Shown here piece by piece: positions 37,631-47,507 of a stretch of 64,000 bases of DNA (position 1 is the stretch's first letter; every line of letters begins with the position of its first letter). The notes under the pieces were generated by a model. The model had not been told where the DNA came from, searched no databases, and worked only from the letters and a program-made list of their open reading frames with translations. Position numbers and translations under genes: made by a program. The stretch is from contig DASXZP010000026.1 in NCBI GenBank assembly GCA_036501825.1, positions 124,001 to 188,000 on the forward strand, read 5' to 3'. This stretch comes from JAFECT01 sp036501825. Lineage in GTDB: Bacteria > Pseudomonadota > Alphaproteobacteria > Caulobacterales > Caulobacteraceae.

Positions 37631-39910
37631 ATGGACGGATCGGCCCCCGGTTTCTCGCGCATCGGCGATCCCACCCTGCGCATTGACGGCCCCGCCAAGG
37701 TGACCGGCGCGGCGCGCTACGCCGCCGACGAGCCGGCGGCCAAGCCGGCCTATGCGTGCCTGGTGACCAGCGCGATCGCGCGCGGCCGCGTCACCGGCTT
37801 TCACCTGGAGGACGCCAAGGCCGAACCGGGCGTGCTCGATGTCCTGACCCACGAGAACGTGGGCGATCAGGTGAAGCCGCCGCCCGCGCCCACGGGAACC
37901 ACCGGCGGCCAGACCACGACGCTTGAAACCGCCCGGGTTTGGCACGATGGCCAGATCATTGCGGTGGTTGTCGCCGAGAGCTTCGAAGCGGCGAGCGAAG
38001 CCGCGCGCAAGGTGCGCGTCGACTACGCGGAGGAAAAGCCGTCCGCCACCTTCGACAGTCCCGGTGCGGAGATGAAGCCCGTCGCCGAGGTGAGCAAGGA
38101 ACACAAGGACCCGGCCGTGGGCGACTTCGCCGGGGCCTTCGCCGCGGCGCCGGTAAAAATCGACGCGCGCTATTCGACGCCGACCCAGACGCACAATCCC
38201 ATGGAGCTGTTCTCCACCACCTGCGTCTGGGACAACGACAAGCTGACCGTCTACGAATCGAGCCAGTTCGTGCACGGCCTGCGCACGGGCCTGGCGAAAC
38301 AGCTGGGCATCCCGCAGGAGAATGTGCGGGTGCTGTCGCGCTATATCGGCGGCGCCTTCGGTTCGCGCGGCGGGTTGACGGCGCGCACAGCGTGGATAGC
38401 CATCGCCGCGCGTCGGCTGAACCGGCCGGTGAAGCTCGAAGCGACCCGCGCCGAAGGGTTCACCATCGCCACCTATCGCGCCGAAACGCGCCAGCATGTC
38501 CAGCTGGCCGCCGGGCGCGACGGCAAGCTGACGGCGTTGAATCATGAAGGCTGGGAGGTCACGTCGCGGCCGGCCAACTACAACGTGTCGGGCACGGCGA
38601 CGACCACGCGTCTCTACGGCTGTGCAAATGTGGCCAGCAAGACATTCATCGTGCACGCCGACCGCAACACACCGGGTTTCATGCGCGCCCCGCCGGAGAC
38701 GCCCTATTTGTTTGGCCTGGAAAGCGGCATGGACGAGTTGAGCTATGCGCTCGGCATGGATCCGCTCGAGCTGCGGCGCGTCAACGACACGCGCACCGAA
38801 CCGATCGAAGGCAAGCCCTACACCTCGCGCCAGCTTGTGCAGTGCATCGATGCGGGCGCGAAAGCGTTCGGCTGGTCGCGGCGCGATCCCAAGCCCGGCG
38901 CCATGCGCGACGGCGACTGGTTGATCGGTCTCGGCTTTGCGTCCGCCGCCTACCCGGCCAACATCGGCGCCTCGTCCACGCGTGTGCGCCTGACGCCGGA
39001 CGGCAAGGCGCGGGTCGAGATGGGGGCCGAGGACGTCGGCACCGGATCCTACACCGTGGTGGCCCTGGTGGCCGCCGACCGGCTGGGGGTCAGGGTCGAG
39101 GACGTCGCCGTGGAAATCGGTGATTCCAACCTGCCGGTGGCGGGCCTGTCGGCGGGCTCCAACCACGCCTCGGCGATTTCCAACGTCGTGGCCAAGGCCT
39201 GCGAGGATATCCGCGGCCGCGTGGCCCGGGCGGCGGTGCAGGCGCAGACATCGCCCTTCAAAGGCGCCGATCCCGACACGCTGAAACTTTCCGGCGGCAA
39301 GCTGGTCGACGCGCACGGCAAGTCCGAGCCGTTGAAGGACGCCGTCGGCCGCGTGGGCGGCGTGGTGGAGGTCTATGCCGAAAACGTTCCCAGGGGTGCG
39401 CCGCCCGACAGCATCGCGAAGCTCAATCAAGGCCAGATGGCCATGGCGCGCGGCTCGGAGGTGGAAGGCGAGATGCGCTACGCCTTCGGCGCCCAGTTCG
39501 TCGAGGTGCGCGTGCACAGCCTGACCCGTGAGGTGCGGATGAACCGCGCGGTGGGCGCCTTCGCGGCCGGGAAAATCATCAACCCGGTCACCGCGCGCAG
39601 CCAGTTGATGGGCGGCATGATCTGGGGCCTCTCGGCCGCCCTGCATGAGCAGACCGAGATCGATACGCGCACCGCGCGCTATTACAACGACGACTTCGCC
39701 GACTATCTGGTCCCGGTCAACGCCGACATCGGGCCTGTGGAGGTGATCATGCTTCCCGAAGACGACCGCGAGATCAATCCGCTGGGCGTGAAGGGGATCG
39801 GCGAACTGGGGACCACCGGCATGAACGCCGCCGTCGCCAACGCGGTCTATCACGCGACCGGCGTACGCGTGCGCGACCTGCCGATCCGCATCGAAAAGCT
39901 GCTGGCCTGA
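37631..39910 (+). CDS. paoC: Aldehyde oxidoreductase molybdenum-binding subunit (PaoC-like)
   Basis: This 759-residue catalytic subunit binds the molybdenum cofactor. Family motifs include GAARYAADEP, IGGAFGSRGG, RAPPETPYLFGLES and the C-terminal GVKGIGELGTTG with the catalytic Glu. It would oxidise aldehydes to acids in the periplasm. It is two bases after paoB. The dedicated cofactor chaperone gene (paoD-type) is not next to it. Confidence 0.93.
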   Translation: MDGSAPGFSRIGDPTLRIDGPAKVTGAARYAADEPAAKPAYACLVTSAIARGRVTGFHLEDAKAEPGVLDVLTHENVGDQVKPPPAPTGTTGGQTTTLETARVWHDGQIIAVVVAESFEAASEAARKVRVDYAEEKPSATFDSPGAEMKPVAEVSKEHKDPAVGDFAGAFAAAPVKIDARYSTPTQTHNPMELFSTTCVWDNDKLTVYESSQFVHGLRTGLAKQLGIPQENVRVLSRYIGGAFGSRGGLTARTAWIAIAARRLNRPVKLEATRAEGFTIATYRAETRQHVQLAAGRDGKLTALNHEGWEVTSRPANYNVSGTATTTRLYGCANVASKTFIVHADRNTPGFMRAPPETPYLFGLESGMDELSYALGMDPLELRRVNDTRTEPIEGKPYTSRQLVQCIDAGAKAFGWSRRDPKPGAMRDGDWLIGLGFASAAYPANIGASSTRVRLTPDGKARVEMGAEDVGTGSYTVVALVAADRLGVRVEDVAVEIGDSNLPVAGLSAGSNHASAISNVVAKACEDIRGRVARAAVQAQTSPFKGADPDTLKLSGGKLVDAHGKSEPLKDAVGRVGGVVEVYAENVPRGAPPDSIAKLNQGQMAMARGSEVEGEMRYAFGAQFVEVRVHSLTREVRMNRAVGAFAAGKIINPVTARSQLMGGMIWGLSAALHEQTEIDTRTARYYNDDFADYLVPVNADIGPVEVIMLPEDDREINPLGVKGIGELGTTGMNAAVANAVYHATGVRVRDLPIRIEKLLA

Positions 39911-39983
39911 GCCTGATTGGGGCGGCGCCCTCGCGCCCGGCCATGCCGGGGCCTATATGCGTCGCAGCCGCCGCCTGGAGCCC

Positions 39984-40967
<984 letters not shown>

Positions 40968-40984
40968 CGCTCAGGAGCTCTCCC

Positions 40985-41863
40985 ATGTCTCAACCCGACG
41001 CTTCCAGATCCGGCACGTTCAAGGTCGGCGGCGAGATTGCCGTGCATCGTCTCGGCTTCGGCGCCATGCGCGTCACCGGCCGCGGCATCTGGGGTCCGCC
41101 GGCGGACCACGACGAAGCGATCCGCACCCTCAAGCGCGTGCCCGAACTCGGCATCAACTTCATCGACACGGCCAATTCCTACGGACCCGACGTGTCGGAA
41201 GAGCTGCTCCGCGAGGCGCTGCATCCGTATGACGGCCTGCTGATCGCGACCAAGGGCGGGCTGGTGCGGCCCGGCCCCGATGTCTGGAACGCCGATGGCC
41301 GGCCCGAGCACCTGCGCGAGGAAGCGCTGAAGAGCCTGAAGAAGCTGGGCGTCGAACAGATCGCGCTCTGGCAACTGCACCGCATCGACGCCAACGTGCC
41401 GCGCGAGGACCAGTTCGGCGCGATCAAGGCCATGCTCGACGACGGCATCATCCGCCATGCGGGTCTGAGCGAGGTCTCCGTGGAAGAGATCGAAGCCGCC
41501 TCCAAGGTGTTCCCGGTGGCGACCGTGCAGAACCGCTACAACCTGGTGGATCGCGGCAGCGAGGCCGTGCTCGACTACTGCGAGGCGCACAACATCGGGT
41601 TCATCCCCTGGTACCCGCTGGCCGCCGGCGACCTCGCCAAGCCCGGCTCGGTGCTCGACCGCATCGCCCACGCCCACAACGCCGCGCCCAGCCAGGTCGC
41701 GCTCGCCTGGGTGCTGAAGCGCAGCCCGGTCATGCTGCCCATCCCCGGCACCGGCAAGGTCGCCCACCTGGAGGAAAACACTGCCGCGGTGGACATCGAC
41801 CTCAGCGACGAGGACTTCGCGGCATTGGATAAGGCGGCAAAGGGCGTGAAAGAGGACGCGTAA
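40985..41863 (+). CDS. Aldo/keto reductase (second, divergent paralogue)
   Basis: This 292-residue AKR starts at the ATG at 40985 after CTCAGGAGCTCTCCC. The tetrad is in FIDTANSYGPDVSEELL, IATKGGLVRPGP and WQLHRID; the C-terminal VMLPIPGTGKVAHLEEN is the cofactor-binding end. It differs clearly from the preceding AKR, so this is not a recent duplication. The substrate is unknown; co-location with the aldehyde oxidoreductase suggests carbonyl detoxification. Confidence 0.9.
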   Translation: MSQPDASRSGTFKVGGEIAVHRLGFGAMRVTGRGIWGPPADHDEAIRTLKRVPELGINFIDTANSYGPDVSEELLREALHPYDGLLIATKGGLVRPGPDVWNADGRPEHLREEALKSLKKLGVEQIALWQLHRIDANVPREDQFGAIKAMLDDGIIRHAGLSEVSVEEIEAASKVFPVATVQNRYNLVDRGSEAVLDYCEAHNIGFIPWYPLAAGDLAKPGSVLDRIAHAHNAAPSQVALAWVLKRSPVMLPIPGTGKVAHLEENTAAVDIDLSDEDFAALDKAAKGVKEDA

Positions 41864-41872
41864 CCTTCAAAA

Positions 41873-42058
41873 TCCTCCCCCGGCCGAAGGCCGCAGGGGA
41901 GGGGGACCGCCGAAGGCGGTGGAGGGGCCGGCGCGACGGTCAGTGGTTAGCGGGTCAGCGGTGTGCCTGCGTTTCGTGTTGCATCGGCAAATGTCGGTGC
42001 TGGCCCCTCCGTCGGCCTCCGGCCGCCACCTCCCCTGCGCGCTTCGCGCGGGGGAGGA
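41873..42058. repeat. Palindromic intergenic repeat, copy 2
   Basis: This 186-bp element is of the same type as 34122-34299. It begins TCCTCCCCCGGCCGAAGGCC and ends with a GCGCGCTTCGCGCG hairpin inside CTCCCC/GGGGGAGGA. The two outer hairpin loops are exchanged relative to copy 1 (as if reverse-complemented), while the inner ACCGCCGAAGGCGGT module keeps the same orientation. It lies between two forward genes. Confidence 0.85.
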
Positions 42059-42115
42059 TTTTGCGGAAGCGTCGTGCGGGTGCATACGGCGTGGTCTCAC
42101 GCGCGGGGATTCGTC

Positions 42116-43243
42116 ATGACTAAGCCGCACTTCGAAACCCTCGCGGTCCACGCGGGCCACGTTCCCGATGCCGCGACCGGGGCGGTGACGCCGCCGATCC
42201 ATTTGGCCACCACTTTCGAGCGGGCGCCGGACGGGACCTACCCCCATGGCCACATGTATGCGCGCAACTCCAACCCGACGCGGGCGGCGCTGGAGGCCTG
42301 CATGGCCGAGCTCGACGGCGCGGCGGCGAGTGCGGCGTTCAGCTCAGGCCAGGCGGCGGAGACGGCGGTGTTCATGGCGCTGGGCGCCGGCGCGCATGTG
42401 ATTGCGCCGCGCGACGTCTATCATGGCACGGTGAGATTGCTTCGCGACGTGCTCGGCGCGACGGGCGTGGAGACCAGCCTCGTCGACATGAGCGATCTGG
42501 CGGCGGTGAAGGCGGCGGTGCGGCCCAACACGCGGCTGATCTGGATCGAGACGCCGTCGAATCCGCTGCTGAAGATTACGGACATCGCCGCGGTCGCGGA
42601 GATTGCGCGCGACGCCGGCGCGTTGCTCGCCTGCGACAACACCTGGGCCACGCCGGTTCTGACTCAACCCTTCGATCTCGGCGCCGACATCGTCATGCAT
42701 GCTACAACCAAGTACCTCGGCGGCCACAGCGACGTGCTGGGCGGCGTGGTCAGCGTGAAACGCGAGGGGGAATTCCTCACCCGGTTGAAGGATATTCAGG
42801 CGACCACCGGCGCGGTCGCGGCGCCCTTCGATTGCTGGCTGGTGATGCGCGGGGTGCGCACCCTGGCGCTGCGCGTGCGGCAACAGTGCGACAGCGCCGG
42901 CGACATCGCCGAATTCCTGTCGAACCATGGCGGCGTGGAGGCGGTCTACTATCCCGGCCTGCCGCACCATCCGAACCACGAGGTGGCGCGGCGCCAGATG
43001 AGCCGCTTCGGCGCGATGATGTCGTTTGAGGTCCGGGGCGGCGAAGCGCGCGCCTTCGAAACCGCCGCCCGCTGCAAACTGATCACCCGCGCCACCAGCC
43101 TCGGCGGCGTCGAGAGCCTGATCGAACACCGCGCCTCGGTCGAAGGCCCGAACACCGAGACACCGCGCAACCTGCTGCGCCTTTCGGTGGGCATCGAGCA
43201 CGTGGACGACCTGATCGCGGATCTGGATCAGGCGCTCGCCTGA
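42116..43243 (+). CDS. Cys/Met-metabolism PLP enzyme (cystathionine gamma-synthase/lyase type)
   Basis: This 375-residue fold-type I PLP enzyme has SSGQAAETAVFMAL for phosphate binding, CDNTWATPVLTQP and the PLP lysine in MHATTKYLGGHSD. The end (RLSVGIEHVDDLIADLDQAL) is standard. The ATG at 42116 gives the family N-terminus (HFETLAVHAGH). Sequence alone does not separate synthase from lyase or methionine gamma-lyase. Confidence 0.9.
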   Translation: MTKPHFETLAVHAGHVPDAATGAVTPPIHLATTFERAPDGTYPHGHMYARNSNPTRAALEACMAELDGAAASAAFSSGQAAETAVFMALGAGAHVIAPRDVYHGTVRLLRDVLGATGVETSLVDMSDLAAVKAAVRPNTRLIWIETPSNPLLKITDIAAVAEIARDAGALLACDNTWATPVLTQPFDLGADIVMHATTKYLGGHSDVLGGVVSVKREGEFLTRLKDIQATTGAVAAPFDCWLVMRGVRTLALRVRQQCDSAGDIAEFLSNHGGVEAVYYPGLPHHPNHEVARRQMSRFGAMMSFEVRGGEARAFETAARCKLITRATSLGGVESLIEHRASVEGPNTETPRNLLRLSVGIEHVDDLIADLDQALA

Positions 43244-43321
43244 CCCGCGACATGACGGGAAATTAAGCTGACATCGCAAGCGGAAGGTTTAGCAATCGGG
43301 CAGGTTTGCAGGTCCGACGCT

Positions 43322-44656
43322 ATGAAATCCCTCTTCATCGCCTTTTTCATTGCCTCCATCGCGTTCGCCGGCGCTGCCAACGCCGCGGAAGAGGGGATGA
43401 ACGACTGCCGCATCGGCGCCTACCGTCTGGATGACGGTTCGTCGGTTTCCATCTCCACCGCAGGAGACAAGGACCTGCGCTGGCGGCGCGTCGATGGCAC
43501 GACCGGACTTTTGAAAGCCGGCGCGGACGGTGCGTACACCAGTCTGCTCGGATGGACCGAAAAGCCGGACGGTCACACGATTTCCTTCGGTCCCTGCGAC
43601 CAGGGTGAGATCCATTTTGACACGCGCACCGGTCACCGTATTCCGCTCGACATCACCGAAACCAAATTCACCCGCGGCGACGTCACGCTGGCGGGCCGCC
43701 TCGTGATGCCGAAGGGCGCGGGGCCGGTCCCGATCGTCGTGCTCCTCCATGGCGGTGAGAGCAATTCGGCGCTCGAATTTCAGCAGTTCCAGTGGCTGCT
43801 TCCGGCCGAGGGCGTCGGCGTCTTCGTCTACGACAAGCGCGGCACCGGCATCTCCACCGGCAAGTTCACCGCCGACTTCGGCGTGCTGGCTGACGACGCG
43901 GTCGCGGCGATGGCGGAAGCGCGGCGTCTCGCAGGCCCACGCGCAGGCCGCGTCGGGTATTGGGGCGGCAGCCAGGGTGGCTGGGTGGCGCCGCTGGCTG
44001 CGCTCCGCACCCACACGGATTTCGTTATCGTGGGCTTCGGCCTTCTGATCGACGCCCTGGAGGAGGATCGCGAGGAGATCGCGCTCGAAATGAGCCTCAA
44101 GGGCCACTCGCCGGCGGACACCGCCAAGGCGCAGGCGGTCGGCTACGCCGCGCAAACCATGCTGGCCAGTCAGTTCTCCACTGACAGCATCGAGCGCTTC
44201 GACGCGCTGCGCGCCCGCTACAAAACCGAGCCCTGGTACAAGGATCTCGAAGGCAATCTGACGCGTCTCGTCTTGCCGCTGAGCAAGGACGATCTCGTTT
44301 CCGCGAGCAAGATGCTCTCGATCGGCCTGGCGTGGGACTACGACGGCATGGCCGTCGCCAAGCGACTCGACACGCCGCAGCTCTGGCAACTCGGGGCCGA
44401 CGATCTCGAGGCGCCGGTTGCGGAGACCTCACGCCGCTTGAAAGCCCTGATCGACGAGGGCCGGCCGTTCATAGTCGCCACCTTCCCGCGCGCCGAACAC
44501 GGCGTCCTCGAGTATGTGGTCAACGCCAAGGGCGAGCGCGACGACACGCGCAATCCGGAAGGCTATGTCCGCATGCTCATCGACTTCGCCAAGGACGGCG
44601 CCGTGCACGGCCGCTACGGCCAGGCGACCATCGACCTGCCGAAGAAAGCGGACTAG
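43322..44656 (+). CDS. Exported alpha/beta hydrolase (S9/DUF-type peptidase-like)
   Basis: The 444-residue protein has a signal peptide (KSLFIAFFIASIAFAGAANA) and a lipocalin-like N-terminal segment. The hydrolase domain follows from about 125: VVLLHGGESNSALE with the oxyanion site, YDKRGTGISTG, and nucleophile elbow GGSQGGW. The catalytic His is likely in FPRAEHGVLEY. The ends of this gene and the convergent aminotransferase overlap by four bases. It may act on peptides or esters; substrate unknown. Confidence 0.8.
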   Translation: MKSLFIAFFIASIAFAGAANAAEEGMNDCRIGAYRLDDGSSVSISTAGDKDLRWRRVDGTTGLLKAGADGAYTSLLGWTEKPDGHTISFGPCDQGEIHFDTRTGHRIPLDITETKFTRGDVTLAGRLVMPKGAGPVPIVVLLHGGESNSALEFQQFQWLLPAEGVGVFVYDKRGTGISTGKFTADFGVLADDAVAAMAEARRLAGPRAGRVGYWGGSQGGWVAPLAALRTHTDFVIVGFGLLIDALEEDREEIALEMSLKGHSPADTAKAQAVGYAAQTMLASQFSTDSIERFDALRARYKTEPWYKDLEGNLTRLVLPLSKDDLVSASKMLSIGLAWDYDGMAVAKRLDTPQLWQLGADDLEAPVAETSRRLKALIDEGRPFIVATFPRAEHGVLEYVVNAKGERDDTRNPEGYVRMLIDFAKDGAVHGRYGQATIDLPKKAD

Positions 44657-45984
44657 GCCGCGGCCGCGATCGCCTTGCCGACGGTGTCGACGATGAGGTC
44701 GATCTCGCTCTTCTCGATGATCAGCGGCGGCGCCAGAGCCAGGGTGTCGCCGGTGACGCGGCAGAGGAGGCCGCGCGCAAAACAGTCGACATAGACATCG
44801 TAGCCGCGTTTGCCTGGGCCTTCGGCGCGCGGCGCGAGCTCGATGCCGGCGACGAGGCCGTCGTTGCGGATGTCGACGATGTGCGGGTGGCCACGCAGGC
44901 TGTGCACCGCGTCTTGCCAGTAGGGCGCCAGTTCCGCGGCGCGCTCGAACAGGCCTTCGTTGCGATAGATATCGATGGTCGCGATGGCGGCGACGCAGGC
45001 TGCCGGGTGGCCGGAATAGGTGTAGCCGTGCATCAGCTCGACCGCGAGCGGATCGGCCGCTTCGATGATGGCGTTGCGCACGTCGGCGGTGACCGCGACG
45101 GCGCCCATCGGGATCGCGCCGTTGGTCAGGCCCTTGGCGAGGCCCATGATGTCGGGCGTCACGCCGTAGCGCTGCGCGGCAAACGCCGCGCCGGTGCGGC
45201 CGAAACCGGTGATCACCTCGTCGAAGATCAGCAGGATGCCGTGTTCGCTGCAGAGCTCGCGCAGGCGTTCCAGATAGCCCTTCGGCGGCACGAGCACGCC
45301 GGTGGATCCGGCCATCGGTTCGACAATGACGGCGGCGATGCGGTCGGCGCCGTGGATCTCGAACAGGCGCAGCAGGTCGTCGGCCATTTCGACGCCGCCG
45401 TGCTCGGGCTGACCTTTGGAGAAAGCGTTCTGAGCCGGGTCGTGGGTGTGGCGCAGATGATCGACGTTGGGCAGCAGCGGGCCGAACTTGGCGCGGTTGT
45501 GTGCGATGCCGCCCACCGAAATGCCGCCGAAGTTCACCCCGTGATAGCCGCGCTCGCGGCCGACCAGGATGTTGCGCTCGGGATCGCCGCGCGCGACGTG
45601 GTAGGCCAGCGCAATCTTCAGCGACGTGTCGGCGCTCTCAGAGCCGGAGTTGGTGAAGAACACGCCGTCCATGGCGTCGGGCAGGATGGCCTTCAGCGCG
45701 TGCGCCGCTTCGAAGGGCAGGGGATGGCCCATCTGGAAGGTGGGCGCATAGTCCATTTTCATCAGCTGTTTGGCGACCGCGTCGGCGATCTCGCGCCGGC
45801 CATGGCCCGCGTTCACGCACCACAGGCCCGACGCGCCGTCCAGGACGGGGCGGCCATCCACGTCGCGGTACCAGACACCCTGCGCCTCCGCGAGCAGGCG
45901 CGGCGCCGCCTTGAAGCGGCGGTTGGCCGTGAACGGCATCCAGAAGTCTTCCAGCGGGGGACTGTTCCGCAGCGCCTGGCTCAC
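44653..45984 (-). CDS. Class III aminotransferase (omega-amino acid:pyruvate type)
   Basis: The 443-residue PLP enzyme has GVFFTNSGSESADTSLKIA, GYHGVNFGG, LLIFDEVITGFGRTG and the PLP lysine in IMGLAKGLTNG. This resembles beta-alanine/omega-amino acid:pyruvate aminotransferases. It is downstream of the DauA-like dehydrogenase gene on the same strand (121 bases apart), so the two may cooperate in amine or amino acid breakdown. The precise amine donor is not predictable. Confidence 0.88.
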   Translation of the reverse strand: MSQALRNSPPLEDFWMPFTANRRFKAAPRLLAEAQGVWYRDVDGRPVLDGASGLWCVNAGHGRREIADAVAKQLMKMDYAPTFQMGHPLPFEAAHALKAILPDAMDGVFFTNSGSESADTSLKIALAYHVARGDPERNILVGRERGYHGVNFGGISVGGIAHNRAKFGPLLPNVDHLRHTHDPAQNAFSKGQPEHGGVEMADDLLRLFEIHGADRIAAVIVEPMAGSTGVLVPPKGYLERLRELCSEHGILLIFDEVITGFGRTGAAFAAQRYGVTPDIMGLAKGLTNGAIPMGAVAVTADVRNAIIEAADPLAVELMHGYTYSGHPAACVAAIATIDIYRNEGLFERAAELAPYWQDAVHSLRGHPHIVDIRNDGLVAGIELAPRAEGPGKRGYDVYVDCFARGLLCRVTGDTLALAPPLIIEKSEIDLIVDTVGKAIAAAA

Positions 45985-46105
45985 GCGGGCCTCTCCTTCG
46001 AATGAAAGGCAGGCCTATCGCACAGGACGGCGTCGATCTGAACCGTTCTGTTTTGCGGACAGGCGCAGGAAAACCAGGCCCCAGAACCCGGAGTCGGGCC
46101 GTCGA

Positions 46106-47266
46106 TCAGCCCCGGGCTTCGCGCGGCGCGTCGGCCAGCGGGCGCAGGCGCGCGGGCGACAGGTCGGCCACGTTCACGCCATGGGCCGTGATGTCGGCGG
46201 GGACCGGCTGGCCCAGCGCCAGGGCCGCAGCGACGCGCGACAGGGCCGGCGCGGTCTGGATGCCATAGCCGCCCTGGCCGGCCAGCCAGAAGAAGCCCGG
46301 CGCGTCCGGGTCGAAGCCCGCAACCGGGGTGCGGTCGGTGACGAAGCTGCGCAGGCCGGCCCAGCGGTGCTTTACGCGGGTGACCTTCAGCGTGGTCGCG
46401 GTCTCGACCCGGTCGACGGCGACGGCCACGTCCCACTCGTCGGGCTGGACATCGCAAGGACCCATCGGCGTCTCGTCGGCGGGCGAGAGCAGCAGCAGGC
46501 CGGCGTCGGGCTTGAAATAGAACTGTTCGTCGCCGTCGATGACCATGGGCCAGTCGTCGATGTCGGCGCCCGGGGGCGGTTCGACCAGGATGGCGGTGCG
46601 GCGCATCGGCTGCAGGCCGATCGTGGCCACGCCCGCCTGTTCGGCGATCTTGTCGGCCCAGGCGCCGGCGGCGTTGATCAGGATCGGCGCGGTGAACTCT
46701 TCGCCGCCGGCGGTCACGCGCCAGCGGCCGCCTTCGCGGCACAGCGCCTCGACATCGCGATCGGTCAGCAGGGCGCCGCCGCGTTCGCGCAGCAGCCGCA
46801 GATAGGCCTGGTGCAGACCGTGGACGTCCACGTCGGCCGCCTCGAGTTCAACGACCGCGAGTTCGACGTTCTCGGGCTTGAGCATCGGGCAGAGTTTCAG
46901 CGCCTCGTCCCGGCCGATCGTGCGCGACACCGGCGCGACATCGGGGAGGGCGGCGAACTTGGCCAGGCGTTCGACCTGTTCGGCGCTTGCGATGTGCATG
47001 GCCGGACGCGCGCGCACCAGCGGCGCTTCGGCGAAGCCCGACGGCGGCGCGAACAGAAATTCATGGCTGGCGCGCGAGAGCGCGCGCACCGGCTCGGAGC
47101 CGTAGATCGCGGAGAACAGCGCCGCGGACCGGCCGGTGGAATGGTAGCCGGGCTGGCCCTCGCGCTCGAGCACGAGCACGCGCCGGTCCGACGCCAGATG
47201 CGCCGCGACGGAGGCGCCAGCCATGCCGGCGCCGATCACTACAATGTCGTACTCGTTGGCGCTCAC
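46106..47266 (-). CDS. DauA-like FAD-dependent D-amino acid dehydrogenase
   Basis: This protein of about 386 residues starts with an FAD-binding motif (IVVIGAGMAGASVAAHL) and follows Pseudomonas D-arginine dehydrogenase DauA along its length: GYHSTGRSAA, FYFKPDAG, WAGLRSFVTDRTPVAG, GQGGYGIQT. It would oxidise D-amino acids to 2-oxo acids plus ammonia and pass electrons to the respiratory chain. Compared with DauA from memory, substrate-carboxylate Arg, Tyr and Gly residues are kept, but positions equivalent to His48 and Glu87 are Leu50 and Ala89, which suggests neutral rather than basic D-amino acids. GTG at 47266 gives the family N-terminus; an ATG at 47353 is open but would add an unrelated leader. 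Confidence 0.85.
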   Translation of the reverse strand: MSANEYDIVVIGAGMAGASVAAHLASDRRVLVLEREGQPGYHSTGRSAALFSAIYGSEPVRALSRASHEFLFAPPSGFAEAPLVRARPAMHIASAEQVERLAKFAALPDVAPVSRTIGRDEALKLCPMLKPENVELAVVELEAADVDVHGLHQAYLRLLRERGGALLTDRDVEALCREGGRWRVTAGGEEFTAPILINAAGAWADKIAEQAGVATIGLQPMRRTAILVEPPPGADIDDWPMVIDGDEQFYFKPDAGLLLLSPADETPMGPCDVQPDEWDVAVAVDRVETATTLKVTRVKHRWAGLRSFVTDRTPVAGFDPDAPGFFWLAGQGGYGIQTAPALSRVAAALALGQPVPADITAHGVNVADLSPARLRPLADAPREARG

Positions 47267-47320
47267 GCCTAGACCCCGATGTCCCGCATCGCCCGGTTGC
47301 AGGCTGTCATATTCTGAAAG

Positions 47321-47355
47321 AGAAAAATAGTTGCGCCTCGCGAAAAAGTCCATTG
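47321..47355. promoter_or_regulatory. Shared regulon motif, site A
   Basis: AGAAAAATAGTTG (47321-47333) matches the TGAAAA-N3-GTTG core at all but the first base, and GAAAA recurs exactly 20 bp later (47342), followed by ATTG. Four more sites of this type lie before other genes of the locus (48279, 50781, 55255, 63628). It is the weakest of the complete pairs. Confidence 0.5.
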
Positions 47356-47463
47356 GGCGAACCGCGTCTTTCCGTCACCCGATTCAGCCAGGGAAGGCAA
47401 GGGACAGCGGGCCGGCGTGGAATTCGGCATTTTTCACGAATTGACAAAAAAACGTCGCGAAGA

Positions 47464-47485
47464 GCCCCGCTAGCCGACACGGGGC
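47464..47485 (-). terminator. Candidate terminator after the XRE-cupin regulator
   Basis: On the reverse strand GCCCCG pairs with CGGGGC around a 10-base loop. About 12 bases later comes a run of seven T. The gap to the T-run is longer than in a classical terminator, so this is tentative. Confidence 0.4.
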
Positions 47486-47507
47486 GTCCCGCGCAAGGCC
47501 AAGGTCG

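Larger units (their letters stand above)
47267..47507. promoter_or_regulatory. Control region between the XRE-cupin regulator and the D-amino acid dehydrogenase
   Basis: These 241 bases have no gene. They contain the repeated motif described at 47321-47355, AT-rich tracts at 47431-47455 and a hairpin just below the regulator stop (47464-47485). The layout suggests that the dehydrogenase has its own promoter in addition to any read-through from the regulator gene. Confidence 0.4.

Noticed and set aside
37454..39853. Reverse-strand frame of about 800 codons opposite paoC
   Set aside because: Composition is typical antisense shadow (Gly/His/Arg/Ala repeats) and paoC is well supported.
47421..47455. 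AT-rich segment with reverse-strand TGAAAA followed by no GTTG
   Set aside because: It lacks the GTTG element and the 20-bp partner; probably promoter or T-run of the regulator terminator rather than a sixth site.
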